64,000 nucleotides of DNA from Fallopia convolvulus. Lineage: Eukaryota; Streptophyta; Magnoliopsida; Caryophyllales; Polygonaceae. A program made the position numbers and the translations under genes. How positions within the stretch are numbered: position 1 is the stretch's first letter; each line of letters begins with the position of its first letter. Shown piece by piece: positions 1-11,122 of the stretch. Below the pieces are notes generated by a model. The model saw nothing but the letters and a program-made list of their open reading frames with translations. It was not told the DNA's origin and made no database searches. The stretch is taken from assembly GCA_964016875.1 (NCBI GenBank), contig OZ024727.1, positions 9,328,091-9,392,090 on the forward strand. Reading direction: 5' to 3'.

Positions 1-445
1 CACTTCTGCCAACCCCTCTGGATACGGTGTGTAATGTCCTCGTCGATGCCTCCATCACTCTGCAGAACTGACCTCAAGTACCTAAATCTCTCCTTCCTCG
101 TAACTACTTCCCCTCCTAAAAACACTTCCTCATTACTAGCTGCACCTTGACCGAACCTGAACTCAACATATTCTGTCTTAGTTCTGCTCAGTCTAAAACC
201 CTTGGACTCTAGCTTCTCCCTCCAAGTTTCAAGCCTGCTGCTGACCCCTTCTCTAGACTCGTCCACCAACACTATATCATCTGCGAACAACATGCACCAC
301 GGGATCTCCCCCTGAATCTCCCTTGTCAGAAAGTCCATCACCAACGTAAAGAGGAAGGGACTCAAGGCGGAGCCCTGATGCAAACCTGCCTCCACCTTGA
401 AAAACTTTGTGTCCCCGCCTGAGGTGCACACACTTGTCCTCGAAC
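1..445 (-). mobile_element. LINE (L1-type) reverse transcriptase fragment, runs off left edge
   Basis: Read on the minus strand, one frame stays open from about 445 to base 1. It carries reverse transcriptase landmarks in order: a GLHQGSALSP block, the LFADD catalytic box (near 255-285), then a KTEYVEF stretch and an ERFRYLRSVLQSDG stretch close to the edge. This order is typical of the C-terminal half of a plant non-LTR RT domain. The 5' side is missing: upstream of 445 the frame degenerates and no endonuclease is visible. It is therefore a truncated copy, or one continuing beyond the window. The call rests on motif recognition; the exact L1 clade cannot be given. Confidence 0.85.
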
Positions 446-480
446 CCTTTCGCAAACCAAGGGCCTATTTTCAAATGCAC

Positions 481-1101
481 CTTGCATATAATCCTCTAGA
501 AACCAATCCCATTTAAATAAAAAAAACAGTCCTTCCAACTTCTAAAAATGAGGTGGAATAACATAACCAAATGGATGAATCATCATGCTCACTGGCTACC
601 AGCTAATGCAAAAGAGGCGGAATGTAGGATGGTGTTACCGAAACAAAAACAAAGGAAAACAGTGTTTTACATGCATTGCACTGATTGAATTAGGCAAGTG
701 GCATGTAACCATGAAGACCGAAGAATCTTAATCCTTACTATCTCCTTCCTCCATTAACTGGTGACATGCTTTCCAACTAGAGTGTTTTAATTATTTTAAA
801 CATGCAAACTGAATTTGAACCCATAGTAAAAAGGTGAAATTTAAGAATAAATTGTGGCATCCACAAATTGTCTCATCCATTCAAAGCATTCACTAATCTT
901 GATTTGGTCGACTTTTTGAGATTATTTGATGTACATGAGGGGCAAGTTGCTTTGTAGACATGTTTCTTCCCAGTTCCCCTTCCCCAGATATGCCACATGT
1001 ACGTTGTAGTATTTTTTTTTTGCTGTGTATATACCATATAACCAAATAGAATCTCATGATATTTTTCTACTCTTTTGAGCATTAGCATCTCTAAAACACA
1101 T
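481..1101. other. Intergenic, no gene seen
   Basis: AT-rich sequence with short open frames that show no protein family features. No repeat termini were recognised. Confidence 0.6.
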
Positions 1102-1143
1102 GTCTAGCACCACCACTTTACCACTGAACCAACTGAGTAAGCA
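1102..1143 (-). repeat. Possible tRNA-like SINE head fragment
   Basis: On the minus strand this reads as a tRNA-type box A context (cagttggttcagtggtaaag followed by tggtggtgctaga). It resembles the head of the SINE near 47358. No box B or tail was found, so this is at best a small relic. Confidence 0.35.
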
Positions 1144-1764
1144 TAATGCTTACACATCACACACGGTGAAAGTTTATATTTTGCAAAGTTCAAAATTATT
1201 CTAAATCATACTAAGTTATTTTTTAAAGAAAAAAAACCTAATACACTCAATTCTTATTTCGAATTCAAGATCACCTCAATCTCAAATCCATAAACTCTCC
1301 AACGCTCGTTCACTTTTACCAATCGACAAACCATTACAGCAATTTTGGCAAACGAACCACCATAATCGGCAGAGCAAGATTAAAGTTCCACTTCTTCAGC
1401 ACTAGTAGTCATACCTTGTCACGGTTTCTCTGAATTTGATAAACGGAAACAGACTAATCGAAAATTCGAGATTTGAAGGTAGAAATCACTAATCGAATTC
1501 AATGCATCAAAATTTAATATTGGAGAGGGAAGGACTAACCGTCAATTGTTGCAGTCAACGAAGCTAGTAAGGGCGAAGACAAAGGAGGAGCGCGAGAACT
1601 CAATTAGTCCTGCGTGGAGCTTGTGCTCAGATCTGAACAAATTGGTCTGATCAAGCTCGCCGGCGATTGATTATCGGTCAACACCAGTGGCGATTGATAA
1701 GGTAGGGGCGGCGATCACGCGGAGAGAATTAGAAAAAGGCCGTTTAACGACGACGGGGTGATAA
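1144..1764. other. Upstream region of the CDI-like gene, no coding sequence seen
   Basis: The stretch from about 1540 to 1750 is richer in GC than its surroundings and looks transcribed-gene-like, perhaps a 5' leader of a divergent transcript. No open frame or splice sites could be supported. Confidence 0.4.
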
Positions 1765-1862
1765 TAATGACCAGTTTGTGACTTGCAGGCTCAGGGATGA
1801 AACTTTTAAATTAAAAAAGAAAAAGAAAATGCGACAAGTAATTAATGACCAGTTTGTGACTT
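1765..1862. repeat. 20-bp direct repeat pair upstream of the CDI-like gene
   Basis: The sequence taatgaccagtttgtgactt occurs at 1765-1784 and again at 1843-1862. Between them lies a purine-rich A-tract. The repeat flanks the presumed promoter-proximal region of the gene at 2569. It could be a small tandem duplication or the footprint of an inserted sequence. Confidence 0.7.
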
Positions 1863-1889
1863 TTGTGCCACGCCTGCATATGCCATGTA

Positions 1890-2541
1890 TCGCCGCTCAC
1901 CCTCTCACCTACAGATCTTTCTCCTCTCTCAACACTCCACCTCTCACTTTACAGATCTCTCAACTACACAATCTGAGATCTCCATCAGACCATCATCACT
2001 CTACCGCCTCTCACTACCCAACTCTCTCCCGACTTTCACATCTCTTCTCCCTCACTCTCTCAATCTCTCTCCTCCGGCGCGATTTCTCTGGTGAATATCT
2101 CGTTTTTTTTGGAGATCTGTAAAGAATTTATTGCGTTTGTTCAGGTACTTGATTCTCACAAAAAGTTGAATATTCGTTTTTTCTGAATATCTTGGTTTCT
2201 TTACAGGAAGTGAAGTTCGATCTCGATCGACTTTGAAGCTCTTCTTTTGAATGCAAGCATAGCAAGGTGGATTTCGGTTCTCTTTTCTCACAGATTCAAT
2301 TTCCAGTAGTAGAAAGTTGTTTAAATTGTAGAAATTCCGGTCATAAGCTTATAAATTTTGATAGGCTTGTTGTCTTGTTGATCGTAGAAGAGACAACCGA
2401 GGTCTGAATGTGTGATGTGTGATTATGCATTGGAATTGTAATGCTTGTTAAGTTTATGTATTAGAGGTGGATCTCCTGGTGCTTGCGCATTTCCCTTTCT
2501 TCGCCCCCAATAATAATCCATCTGTTTGTTTCTCTTTCCAG
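1890..2541 (+). promoter_or_regulatory. Probable 5' leader exon and leader intron of the CDI-like gene
   Basis: A CT-rich leader (about 1890-2144) ends in TTCAG|GTACTT, a good donor at 2145. A pyrimidine-rich tract ending in CAG at 2541 gives an acceptor 28 bases before the chosen start codon. The inferred intron 2145-2541 is about 400 bp and lies wholly in the 5' UTR, a common plant arrangement that can raise expression. The transcription start is only inferred from the CT-rich leader; no clear TATA box was found. Confidence 0.55.
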
Positions 2542-2568
2542 GTTTCCGATTCGGCGGATCCATCAATC

Positions 2569-3357
2569 ATGTCAACAGTCGTAGTCGGTGGAGAGCCGAT
2601 CTCCGACATTCACAACCCTAAATCCGCCAACGGAAATGAAACCCTAGCTGCCGATCCCTTCAGGATCTACGTTGGCTACGACCCCAGGGAGGATCTTGCC
2701 TATGAGGTCTGCAAGCACTCGCTCTTGAAGCGATCTTCGATCCCTATCCAAGTTCACCCCATCAAGCAATCTGAATTGAGATCCCAGGGGCTCTACTGGC
2801 GCGAAAGGGGCAAATTGGAGAGCACCGAGTTCTCCTTCAGCCGTTTCCTGACCCCTCACTTGGCCAATTTCCAAGGCTGGGCCATGTTTGTGGATTGTGA
2901 CTTCCTCTACCTCGCGGATATCAAAGAGCTAGTCGATCTCATTGATGATAAGTACGCAATCATGTGTGTTCAGCACGATTATGCCCCCACGGAGACCACC
3001 AAGATGGACGGGGCTGTTCAGACTGTGTACCCGAGGAAGAACTGGTCTTCAATGGTGCTTTACAATTGTGGCCATCCCAAGAACAGGGCGCTATCTCCGG
3101 AGGTGGTCAACACCCAAACCGGCGCTTATCTTCACAGGTTTCAGTGGCTGGAGGACGATGAGATTGGCTCAGTGCCCTTTGTGTGGAACTTTCTTGTTGG
3201 CCACAATAAGGTTGAGCAAGGGGATGCTACCACTCACCCCAAGGCCATACATTATACTCAGGGTGGGCCTTGGTTTGAGGCCTGGAAGGATTGCGAGTTT
3301 GGCGACTTGTGGCTCAAGGAATACGAGGAGCTCAAGGAGGCTGAGAAGGAGGTTTGA
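2569..3357 (+). CDS. CDI: CDI-like nucleotide-diphospho-sugar transferase family protein
   Basis: An intact single-exon coding sequence of 262 residues. The start ATG at 2569 is preferred over the in-frame ATG at 2467 because an intron acceptor (CAG, 2539-2541) lies between them, so the extra 34 codons are probably intronic. The protein begins MSTVVVGG and has an RIYVGYDPRED block near residue 30. A DCD motif (residues 109-111, in VDCDFLYLAD) fits the DxD metal and nucleotide-sugar site of GT-A fold transferases. Further blocks are NWSSMVLYNC and a C-terminal HYTQGGPWFEAW. There is no signal peptide or membrane segment at the N terminus. I recognise it as the plant family of Arabidopsis CDI, reported as needed for pollen germination and tube growth; the sugar donor and acceptor are not known to me. 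Family membership is confident, the symbol less so. Confidence 0.85.
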   Translation: MSTVVVGGEPISDIHNPKSANGNETLAADPFRIYVGYDPREDLAYEVCKHSLLKRSSIPIQVHPIKQSELRSQGLYWRERGKLESTEFSFSRFLTPHLANFQGWAMFVDCDFLYLADIKELVDLIDDKYAIMCVQHDYAPTETTKMDGAVQTVYPRKNWSSMVLYNCGHPKNRALSPEVVNTQTGAYLHRFQWLEDDEIGSVPFVWNFLVGHNKVEQGDATTHPKAIHYTQGGPWFEAWKDCEFGDLWLKEYEELKEAEKEV

Positions 3358-3643
3358 GTTGAATTGTTCTTTCATATCTGTTCTTGCGTTGTGTTTTGCA
3401 TACTCTATATTCAACATCTATCTTGTTACCACTTGGTAGCTCTGTAATATTACCCTTCCCAGATTCAGATTCTTCTTTATTGTAATCTCGTTTACATTGA
3501 TATTGAAAATTTTATTCAATGTAAAGGCATTTGTTGATGTTGTTAATCCACTCTTTCCTCGCATGCGTTGCTAGCCATTACAATCATAAAAATCAACATG
3601 AATGACCTCTATGTAGGATGTAGAGCAAGGATCTTCAGCTGCT
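3358..3643 (+). other. 3' UTR and downstream spacer of the CDI-like gene
   Basis: T-rich sequence after the TGA stop (3355-3357), with ttctttattgtaat and attttattcaatgtaa elements that could serve as plant polyadenylation signals. No further gene was found before the LINE tail at 3644. Confidence 0.5.
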
Positions 3644-3821
3644 TTTTTTTTGAAGGAAAAAGGTTCCAGTAGCACTTACATTCATTGACAAAATCATCTT
3701 CAGTTACATCCCTTACATGACTAGGCAAAGACATGTCCCATGATCTCGGGCCTACTGTCCAAGGCTCTAACCTAGCTAGCTCATGGGCTACCTGGTTGCT
3801 AATGCTATCTCTATGGACATG
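3644..3821 (-). mobile_element. 3' end of a LINE: RNase H tail and poly(A)
   Basis: On the minus strand the frame encodes HVHRDSISNQVAHELARL, the end of the RNase H-like domain seen at the C terminus of many plant LINE ORF2 proteins. It continues to an A-run (plus-strand T-run 3644-3651) that looks like the poly(A) tail. The 5' side is cut exactly where the CRM-lineage LTR begins (3822), so the retrotransposon either inserted into this LINE or recombined with it. No matching LINE sequence was seen on the other side of the retrotransposon. Confidence 0.7.
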
Positions 3822-4746
3822 TGATGTGAACCCAGTTGAAGGATTCACGAAGGATCGATCGTTGGACTCGTAAATGGTCTTCTCACGTGTGTAACCGATA
3901 GATTTGAGACGAATTAACGCCTAGACGGGGTTTGAGTGAGAATTGAAAGGATTGAGAAGGTGATCTCTTTTGAGGGAGATCGGAAGAGTATGGGACGAGA
4001 AGAGAAATTGGGTGACGCCTTAACAAGATGGTCTGGAGAAATCTCGACAGCAATTCGGTATCTAAATTCAAGCGTGAGAAACAATGAGGGGGCGTGCCTC
4101 TTTTATAGAGAAGAAGGCACGCAAACCCTAGTTTAAACCTAGTGGCAAGGGCGGCGCAAGGGGGAGGCACGCACGCGGCCCAAGGCGCAAGCCCAAGCCC
4201 AAAACTCTAAAAATGGAAATGACATAAGTAGCAATGTTTCGGAATGGAAATAGTACTAAAAATAGTAAGGATCATAAATGGTCACGGTGGCCTAGTCGCG
4301 AGTGTCGCGACAAGGTCGTGACAAGGCGTCGGCGCGCCAAGGACATGTCGCGACGCGAGGCGCGGCATGACTTCGGCGTCGACGGGGCTGGTGCGCACTC
4401 GAACCTTGAATGTCGAGGCCGAGGCGCACCAGAACCTCAAGTTCCCACGCCGGGGTGGCCCGGCGTGGCATGGTGTTCGGCCTGCGTGGCTGGCACGGCA
4501 CCGAGAATGAGGTTCTCGGTGCCGCGGTGCGTAGCGTCGGCCTGTGGTGCCGGCGCGCCTTCGATGAAGGTGACGCACCGGTTGAGGGGCGCGGCAGTGG
4601 AGGCGCCATGGCTCGCGAGGACGCGCACGACGAGGGACGAAGTGGCTCGGGCTATGGCACGAGTCCTGGCTCGAGTGATGGGTCTGTCGGAGCGCACGGA
4701 CATGTCTTCCTCTTCTTGGCTTGCCGTCAATGTGGGGCTCACATCA
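3822..4746 (-). repeat. 3' LTR of the CRM-lineage element
   Basis: On the minus strand the LTR begins TGATGTGAGCC at 4746, just after a polypurine tract, and ends GGTTCACATCA at 3822. The two ends form a short inverted terminal match (TGATGTG / CACATCA). Bases 3822-4020 match the partial 5' LTR at 11123-11321. Length is 925 bp. The outer flank is ACATG; its partner is lost because the other LTR is truncated. Confidence 0.8.
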
Positions 4747-7583
4747 CCCTCCCCCCCTTGGGTGGGAAACGTCCCCGTTTCCTCGTCATGATACTCGGGA
4801 TCCATATATGGAGATAGATCCGAGACATTGAAGGAAGCGGACACGTTGTATGAACCCGAGAGGTCGATGATGTAAGAGTTGTCGTTGATGCGCCGGAGGA
4901 CCTTGAAGGGTCCGTCCCCTCGTGGGTGTAGCTTCGTCTTCCGAGCAGCAGGAAAACGTTCTTTCCGTAGATGGACCCACACCAAATCTCCGGGCTCGAA
5001 GATCAAAGCGCGGCGTCCCTTGTTGCGTTGGGCCGCGTATTGATCCGAGCGTTTCAGCAGCTGGGCCTTGGTGCGCTCGTGTAGGCGTCGGATATGATCG
5101 GCGCGGTTGGCCGCGTCGACATGCTCCTCGGGTTTGAAAGGCAAAGGCACCAAGTCCATCGGGGTGTGAGGATTACGCCCATAGACCACCTCGAAGGGGG
5201 TCATCTTCGTCGCAGAGTGGTAGGACCTGTTATAAGCAAACTCAACATGGCAAAGTAAGTCCTCCCACCGACGTGGATTTACCTTGAGCATCGTCCGAAG
5301 AAGAGTGCCCAAGGTCCGATTGGTCACCTCAGTCTGACCATCGGTCTGGGGGTGATAAGCAGTAGAAAACAGGAGTCGTGTCCCTAACTTCCCCCAAAGC
5401 GTTCTCCAAAAGTGGCTGCAGAACTTGGTATCCCTATCACTAACGATAGTGCGAGGAATACCATGTAGCTTCACCACATGTTCGAAGAACAAATTAGCGA
5501 TTTCCACCGCATTGTTTGTCCCCTTACATGCTATGAAGTGGGCCATTTTGGAAAACCGGTCCACGACTACAAAAATGGAATCTTTGCCACGTCTCGACAA
5601 TGGAAGTCCCGTGATAAAATCCATAGAAAGATCTTCCCACGGAGCATCAGAAATTGGTAGAGGCGTGTAAAGTCCATGCGGTTCGGACCGAGACTTGGCT
5701 GTATGACACGGCACACAACTTTGACAATACTTGTTAACATCTCGAGCCATGTGAGGCCAGAAGAAATGCTCACGAAGTGCTGCCAACGTTTTGGCTATGC
5801 CAAAGTGGCCTCGGCCATCATGAGCCTCTTGGAGCAACAAGTGTCTCACCGATGATGCCGGAATGCAAAGCTTCCCAACACGATAAAGATACCCATTGTC
5901 CAAGAAGAAGGACTCATGGATGCGAGAATGCTCGAGATCCTTAATGATTGAGGAAAAATACGGATCTGAGGCGTATAATTCCTTGATCATCGCAAATCCG
6001 AGCAATTTGGAATGAAGCTGGGTTAACAGAATGTACCTTCTTGAGAGGGCGTCGGCGACGACGTTCTCTTTACCCTTTTTATGCGCGATGACGTAGGGAA
6101 ACGTCTCCATGTACTCAACCCAACGTGCGTGGCGCCTATTCAGAGTCGTTTGACTCTTAAGATAAGCCAAGGCCGCGTGATCCGTATGAATTACGAACTC
6201 GCTTGGCCATAGATAATGTTGCCACGTCTTAAGGACCCGAATAAGAGCGTAGAGCTCTTTATCATAGGTCGGATAGTTGAGAGTAGCCCCAGCTAGCTTC
6301 TCGCTAAAGTAAGCGATAGGTCGTTGCTCTTGAAGGAGTACGCCGCCAATACCATAGTCGGAAGCGTCGCACTCGATCTCGAAGCGCTTGGTGAAGTCCG
6401 GCAATTGCAGGACCGGGGTTCGACACAAAGCATCTTTCAAGGCCTCGAAGGCGGCCTCGTGATGCGGCATCCACTTTATTGTGGCTGCCTTCTTGGTCAA
6501 AGAATGGAGTGGCCCGGCGATAGAACTAAAGTCCTTGACAAATCGCCGATAGAAACCAGCTAGCCCCAAAAAAGAACGAACCATAGTCGGGGTCGTTGGG
6601 GTTGGCCACTCACGGATGGCCCGGATTTTGTCAGAATCCACTCGTAGGCCATCCTTGGATACGACGAAGCCAAGAAAATTCGTCGTATCCGAGCAAAACA
6701 CACACTTGTCCAAATTTACATACAAAGAATGTTCGCGGAGGCAATCTAACACCTGCCTAAGGTGCCCCGCGTGAGAGTCTAAAGTTCTACTATAAACTAA
6801 AATGTCGTCAAAATACACGACGACGAAAAGTCCCAAAAATTTACGCAAAACAAAGTTCATTAGTCGCATAAAAGTAGAGGGAGCGTTAGTGAGGCCGAAG
6901 GGCATCACCAACCACTCATAAAGACCATGTTTGGTCTTAAAAGCCGTCTTCCACTCGTCCCCTTCTTGCATCCGAATTTGATGGTAGCCGCTCCTCAAGT
7001 CAATCTTGGTAAATAGCACGGCACCATGCAACTCGTCTAGCATGTCGTCCAAGCGGGGAATCGGGTGGCGGTACTTGATGGTGATTTGGTTGATGGCACG
7101 GCAGTCCACGCACATCCTCCAAGATCCATCCTTCTTCGGCACCAAGATAACCGGAACCGCACACGGGCTAAGTGACTCGCGAACATAACCCTTGTCCAAA
7201 AGAGATTGGACTTGGCGTTGGAGCTCTTGAGTTTCCTTAGGCGATGCCCTATATGCAGCCCGGTTCGGCAGTGAGGCACCGGGAATGAGATCTATGCGAT
7301 GCTCGATCCCCCGAATAGGTGGCAACCCGTCGGGGAGCTCGGCAGGCATAATATCCGAGAACTCCTGTAGCAAGGCAGAAATGGAGGGAGGTAATACATG
7401 TGTCTTATCAATAGTAATATTAAGTAAAGGACACAATAAAAAAACAAGTAATACTCCCCTCGATGTGTTTGACCACGTCGCGCCGACGGCATCGGAAAAG
7501 TCGATCTTGCACCGAGCCGAGAAGTGGGGGCTCGGCGTCCTCGCTCGTCCGAGGTGCGCCATGGGCACCATGTGGCTGGCCAA
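4437..7583 (-). pseudogene. CRM-lineage pol: RT, RNase H, integrase, LTR-encoded tail
   Basis: A 1048-codon open frame. Domains in order: reverse transcriptase (VPKKDGSWRMCVDCRAIN near residue 150; the YFDD catalytic box near 256), RNase H (IECDASDYGIGGVLLQEQ near 400), integrase with an HHCC zinc site (H..H in the HDGRGHFG region, C..C in CQSCVPC) and the catalytic segments MDFITGLP, VSDRDTKF and HPQTDGQTE. Then come the DLVWVHLRKERFP and KLHPRGDGPFKVL blocks and a basic tail (ITRARTRAIARATS). The first ~60 residues are probably a frame artefact preceding the true join with the protease frame. The polypurine tract lies inside this frame at about 4747-4759, so the last ~100 codons are encoded by the 3' LTR, as in part of the CRM clade. 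Confidence 0.88.
4747..4759 (-). promoter_or_regulatory. Polypurine tract of the CRM-lineage element
   Basis: The minus strand reads AAGGGGGGGAGGG immediately before the LTR start TGATGT. It is the expected primer for plus-strand DNA synthesis. The tract is also translated as part of pol. Confidence 0.75.
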
Positions 7584-9459
7584 CAGGACCCTGCCAGTGA
7601 GGAAGATTGGGACCAGGCGCGCCGCTGGAACTAATCTGGTTCGAGCCAGCGCCGCCAGGCAACGACGCTGGCGCGGTGTGGCGCGCTGCCGAGGACGCGT
7701 TCGGCGTCCGAGGCTCGTCCTTTACTTTGGCTCGGCGTTTCTGGTTCGAATCATCATGTCCACCAGAATGTTGGGTTTTGGAACCAGGAACGCCGCCAGA
7801 ATGTTTGCCATGGCCAGGAGCGCCGTTTGTGGTGGAATTCGGCATAGGCGCGGCCGTGGCTTTGTCCCGAGCGTTTTCTTGTTGCCTTTCGGCTTCATCC
7901 TGTAACGCTTCACTCGGAGACATAGGTAAGATGGTCACGCGTTTACCATGGTAATTGAACATGTAAGTGTTCAACCGGCCATCGTAAATCACATGACGGT
8001 CAAACTGCCATGGACGGCCAAGAAGGAGATGTGTGGCGTCCATGTCAGTGACATCAAACAAAACCGAATCTGAATAAACACCAATGGAAAAGGAAAGGCT
8101 AACCTGTTTCGTGATCCAATGGTCTCCATCATTTGAAATCCATGCAAGCTTGTACGGTTCTGGGTGATCCGATTGAGGCAACTTGAAGTGGTTTACAACT
8201 TTTTTGGACAAAAAATTGCCGCAGCTGCCCGAATCAATGATGACGCTAAGGGAGACGTTTTGCACCAAACACCGAGTACGGAAAATGTTTTCCCGTTGAT
8301 CGGTGGGCACGGACTCCCTCAAGCTAAGTGCTCGGCGCGTCACTAGCAACAACTTGTCGACGCCGGCGTCGATGTCCGATGGTGCACAATATGCACCGTC
8401 TTCGATTGGCGCGGCATCACCCTCGTCCGACTCAGCCTCGTCTACGCTCTCGTAAGCCGCGGTTTGAGCCGAAAACAAGACGCGCTTCGTGTTGGGGCAA
8501 TCCCGTTTCAAGTGCCCTCGGCCACCACATAAATAGCACTCGATGTCTCGAGACCGCTGTGGGGGAGGGGCGGCCTTGTCACGGTTTTGGCCAACCGAAG
8601 TGCCCTTGGAGTCCGTCGCTGGGGTACCTACCTTGGGTTTAGAATAAGAAGGAGTAGAAAACGATTTAGTACCCAAAGCGGAAGGACTAGGGTTAGAAGA
8701 TCCATACCTTTGATAAGGGGACGTCTTTAGCCTCTTGAATTGCGTGTAAAGCTCCATGGCCGTGTGTATCAACCGTCCCAAATCCTTAATCGGCAAGACC
8801 ACCAAACGATCTCGGATCCATTGGTGGAGTCCCGCCACAAAGCGAGACCGCAACGCCCCCGGTGAAGCGCTTATGCCCGCCTTGAAGAATAAATCTTCGA
8901 GGTAAGCAAAGAACTCCTCCGGAGTCATGGATCCTTGACGTGCGTCTTGGATCAAGATCCGAACCTTCTCCTTGTAGTCGGGTGGAATAAACTTCCTCTT
9001 CATTATGAAAACAAGTTGATGCCACTCGGTTATGGGGGCTTTACCCTTTCGGGCCCGATCCGATTCGAATCGGTTCCACCACATCCGAGCCGCACCCTTG
9101 AAATGAAGGGTCACCACCTCGACCTTCTCGTGCTCCTCGTAATGACAATGCTTGAGCACGTGTTCGGTTCCTTGCAGCCAAGAAATAAACTCATCAGGGT
9201 TGTAATTACCAAAGAAATCTTCAAATTTTACTTTAACGTCGCGGTGATACATGCGCCGGACGTTCATTATCGGCGCGCCGGTTGGCACGCGGAGGCGGTG
9301 TGCGTCGGCGTCGGGGGCCTCGACCATGGCCTCGGCCGGGCCCGTCGCCATCATCGCTAGGCTTGTCTCCTCCATCGTGCCGAGGGCGCCGCTGGTCCTC
9401 GCGGTCTCGGTTTTGGCGACGCCGATCCCCATCGCGCCGAGGTCGTTCGCGGTTGTCAT
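7420..9459 (-). pseudogene. CRM-lineage gag capsid, zinc knuckle and protease
   Basis: An open frame of 679 codons. A capsid region (FEDFFGNYNPDEFISWL, then MWWNRFE and a WHQLVFIMKRKFIP block) is followed by a CCHC zinc knuckle (CYLCGGRGHLKRDC, near 8500-8540). The aspartic protease has the active-site motif IIDSGSCGNFLS near 8220-8245 and a downstream LLLGRPWQFD. A long Pro/Ser/Gly-rich linker ends the frame. The first ~70 residues belong to the wrong frame: the true N-terminal part lies in the upstream frame, joined around 9250. The 3' end overlaps the pol frame, so a second frame change lies near 7440. Both changes look like decay, although one could be programmed. Confidence 0.85.
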
Positions 9460-10252
9460 GGCGCTCTAGCCGATCATACGCCGCACGGTTCTCGGGCAAC
9501 TTGGGTCTCGGAATCCAATCCCGATCCCGATCTATCCACTCCTCCGAGTCATGGACCGGAGGGTGGTCAAATTCCTCCTCGGAATCCTCCTCGTACTCCA
9601 TTATAGAGAACTCGGAATCCGAAATTGGAGTTGTGGGACTTTGATAACCTCGATATTCATTGACATCGAAGTCATCGCGGTCTTTGTAGTGCTTTTTCTT
9701 AGGCGTCGGAGTGACCGCCTTTTTCTTTTTCTTGGCGTGTTGACGTCGCCACTCCTCGGCGTCATACTCCTCCTCGGAATGAACGTCAACAACCTCCTCC
9801 ACATGTTGAGCCTGATTAGTCGGGCGACTTTCCTTCATGGATTCCAACCTTTGGACTCCAATTGGGTTAGTCGCTTCAACCATCGGACCCTTAGCCTTCT
9901 CTTGCGCCGTAGCCCGCTGAACCGAGACGCCGTGTGGCGTTACGCTCGGCTGCGCGGGCTGCGTGTGGATTGTAACTGCGGGGGGCGCTTGTTGCTGCGC
10001 GAGAAACCTCGTAAGGACGCTTTCCAAGTTGGAAAAGCGCGCCTCAAGGGCCGCCAGACCATCGGATGGCACGGCTCCGGTTAGCGTCGCGCCGGGCGTC
10101 CCGAGGAGACCCGATTGGAGCGCCGGCACGATGGGTGGGTTGTTGTGTTGTTGTTGTGCGAGACCTTGTTGATTTGAATGTTCATCCCCTTCCATGCTAA
10201 CGTCTCCTATCTCAAGCATAGACATGAAAAGAGTCAAAAGTTCCCAAAACAA
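9233..10252 (-). pseudogene. CRM-lineage gag, N-terminal charged region
   Basis: The frame from an internal Met (MEGDEHSNQQ, about 10195) is Gln/Pro-rich, then strongly charged (EEEYDAEEWRRQH, a K-run, and many Arg/Asp residues near the end). This resembles the disordered start of CRM-type Gag. The frame leaves the capsid frame near 9250, where a shift of reading frame must be assumed. The upstream Met at 10252 is less likely to be used. The strong charge suggests nucleic-acid or chromatin contact, but that is inference. Confidence 0.6.
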
Positions 10253-11108
10253 ACAAGCAAAAGAAACGCCAAGATATTGTAAGACTCACCACGCAAGTAC
10301 TCTTAGATTGCACGAAAAGTACTCGAAAGGTATGGGAGGCTAGGATCTCGACGTGCACAAATATGGAACAAAGAGAGTAAGAACATGCAAAGCACAAACA
10401 AGCAAGTAAGAAAAGAAGAAGGTGGCGTCGGCTCTATGGAAGCCTTGGCACGAGAGAAGGATAAAAGGAAAGAAGATCTCGGCCTTAAGGAAGGAGGCGA
10501 GATTGTAGGAACCAAGATAGAAACAAGAAGATATGCAATCAATCAATTAGTTGCAAATCAAATCAAGAGAATATTTTATGAGATTGGAGAGAGAGAGGGC
10601 CGATTGATATCTTGCAAAAATGGGAACACTTGCCTTATTTTGGCTTGTGTGGCCCCACAAAATCTTTTTTTTTTTTAATTAATTAATTAGGATAAGATTG
10701 CCTTATTTTGGCTTTCCTTATCCAATATTTTTTTTTTCGGCAACTAACAAGATATGGGATATTATTTCCCAAGATACTTGCACAAAATAGAAGATTTGAG
10801 ATAAGGCCAAATCGGACCAAATCTCGCACCAATGAACCAATTCACACGACACACACACAATCAACCAGTTCGAACAAAGCAAGTAAGATGCAAGCAAATG
10901 TTCGAAAAAACTCGATGCAATGAACCGAAATTAATGTGCAAGTCGGCGGGATATGGTTATTATTTTTTTTTCTCTGTTTTCGAAGCAAAAACGATGGATC
11001 TAGTGGATGTTGGTAGAGATGGCGGAAGCTAATGAAAACAATGGTGGTAAGAAAAAAATTCCGTGCAAAAAACGAGTAAAAGCGAGAGAGAGACTTACGC
11101 AATCCGAG

Positions 11109-11120
11109 GCTCTGATGCCA
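11109..11120 (-). promoter_or_regulatory. Primer binding site (tRNA-Met type)
   Basis: The minus strand reads TGGCATCAGAGC two bases after the 5' LTR end. It differs by one base from the usual tRNA-iMet-complementary TGGTATCAGAGC. Confidence 0.85.
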
Positions 11121-11122
11121 GT

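Noticed and set aside
4234..4817. Plus-strand open frames over the GC-rich 3' LTR region
   Set aside because: They lie antisense to the pol tail and LTR of the CRM-lineage element and look like composition artefacts.
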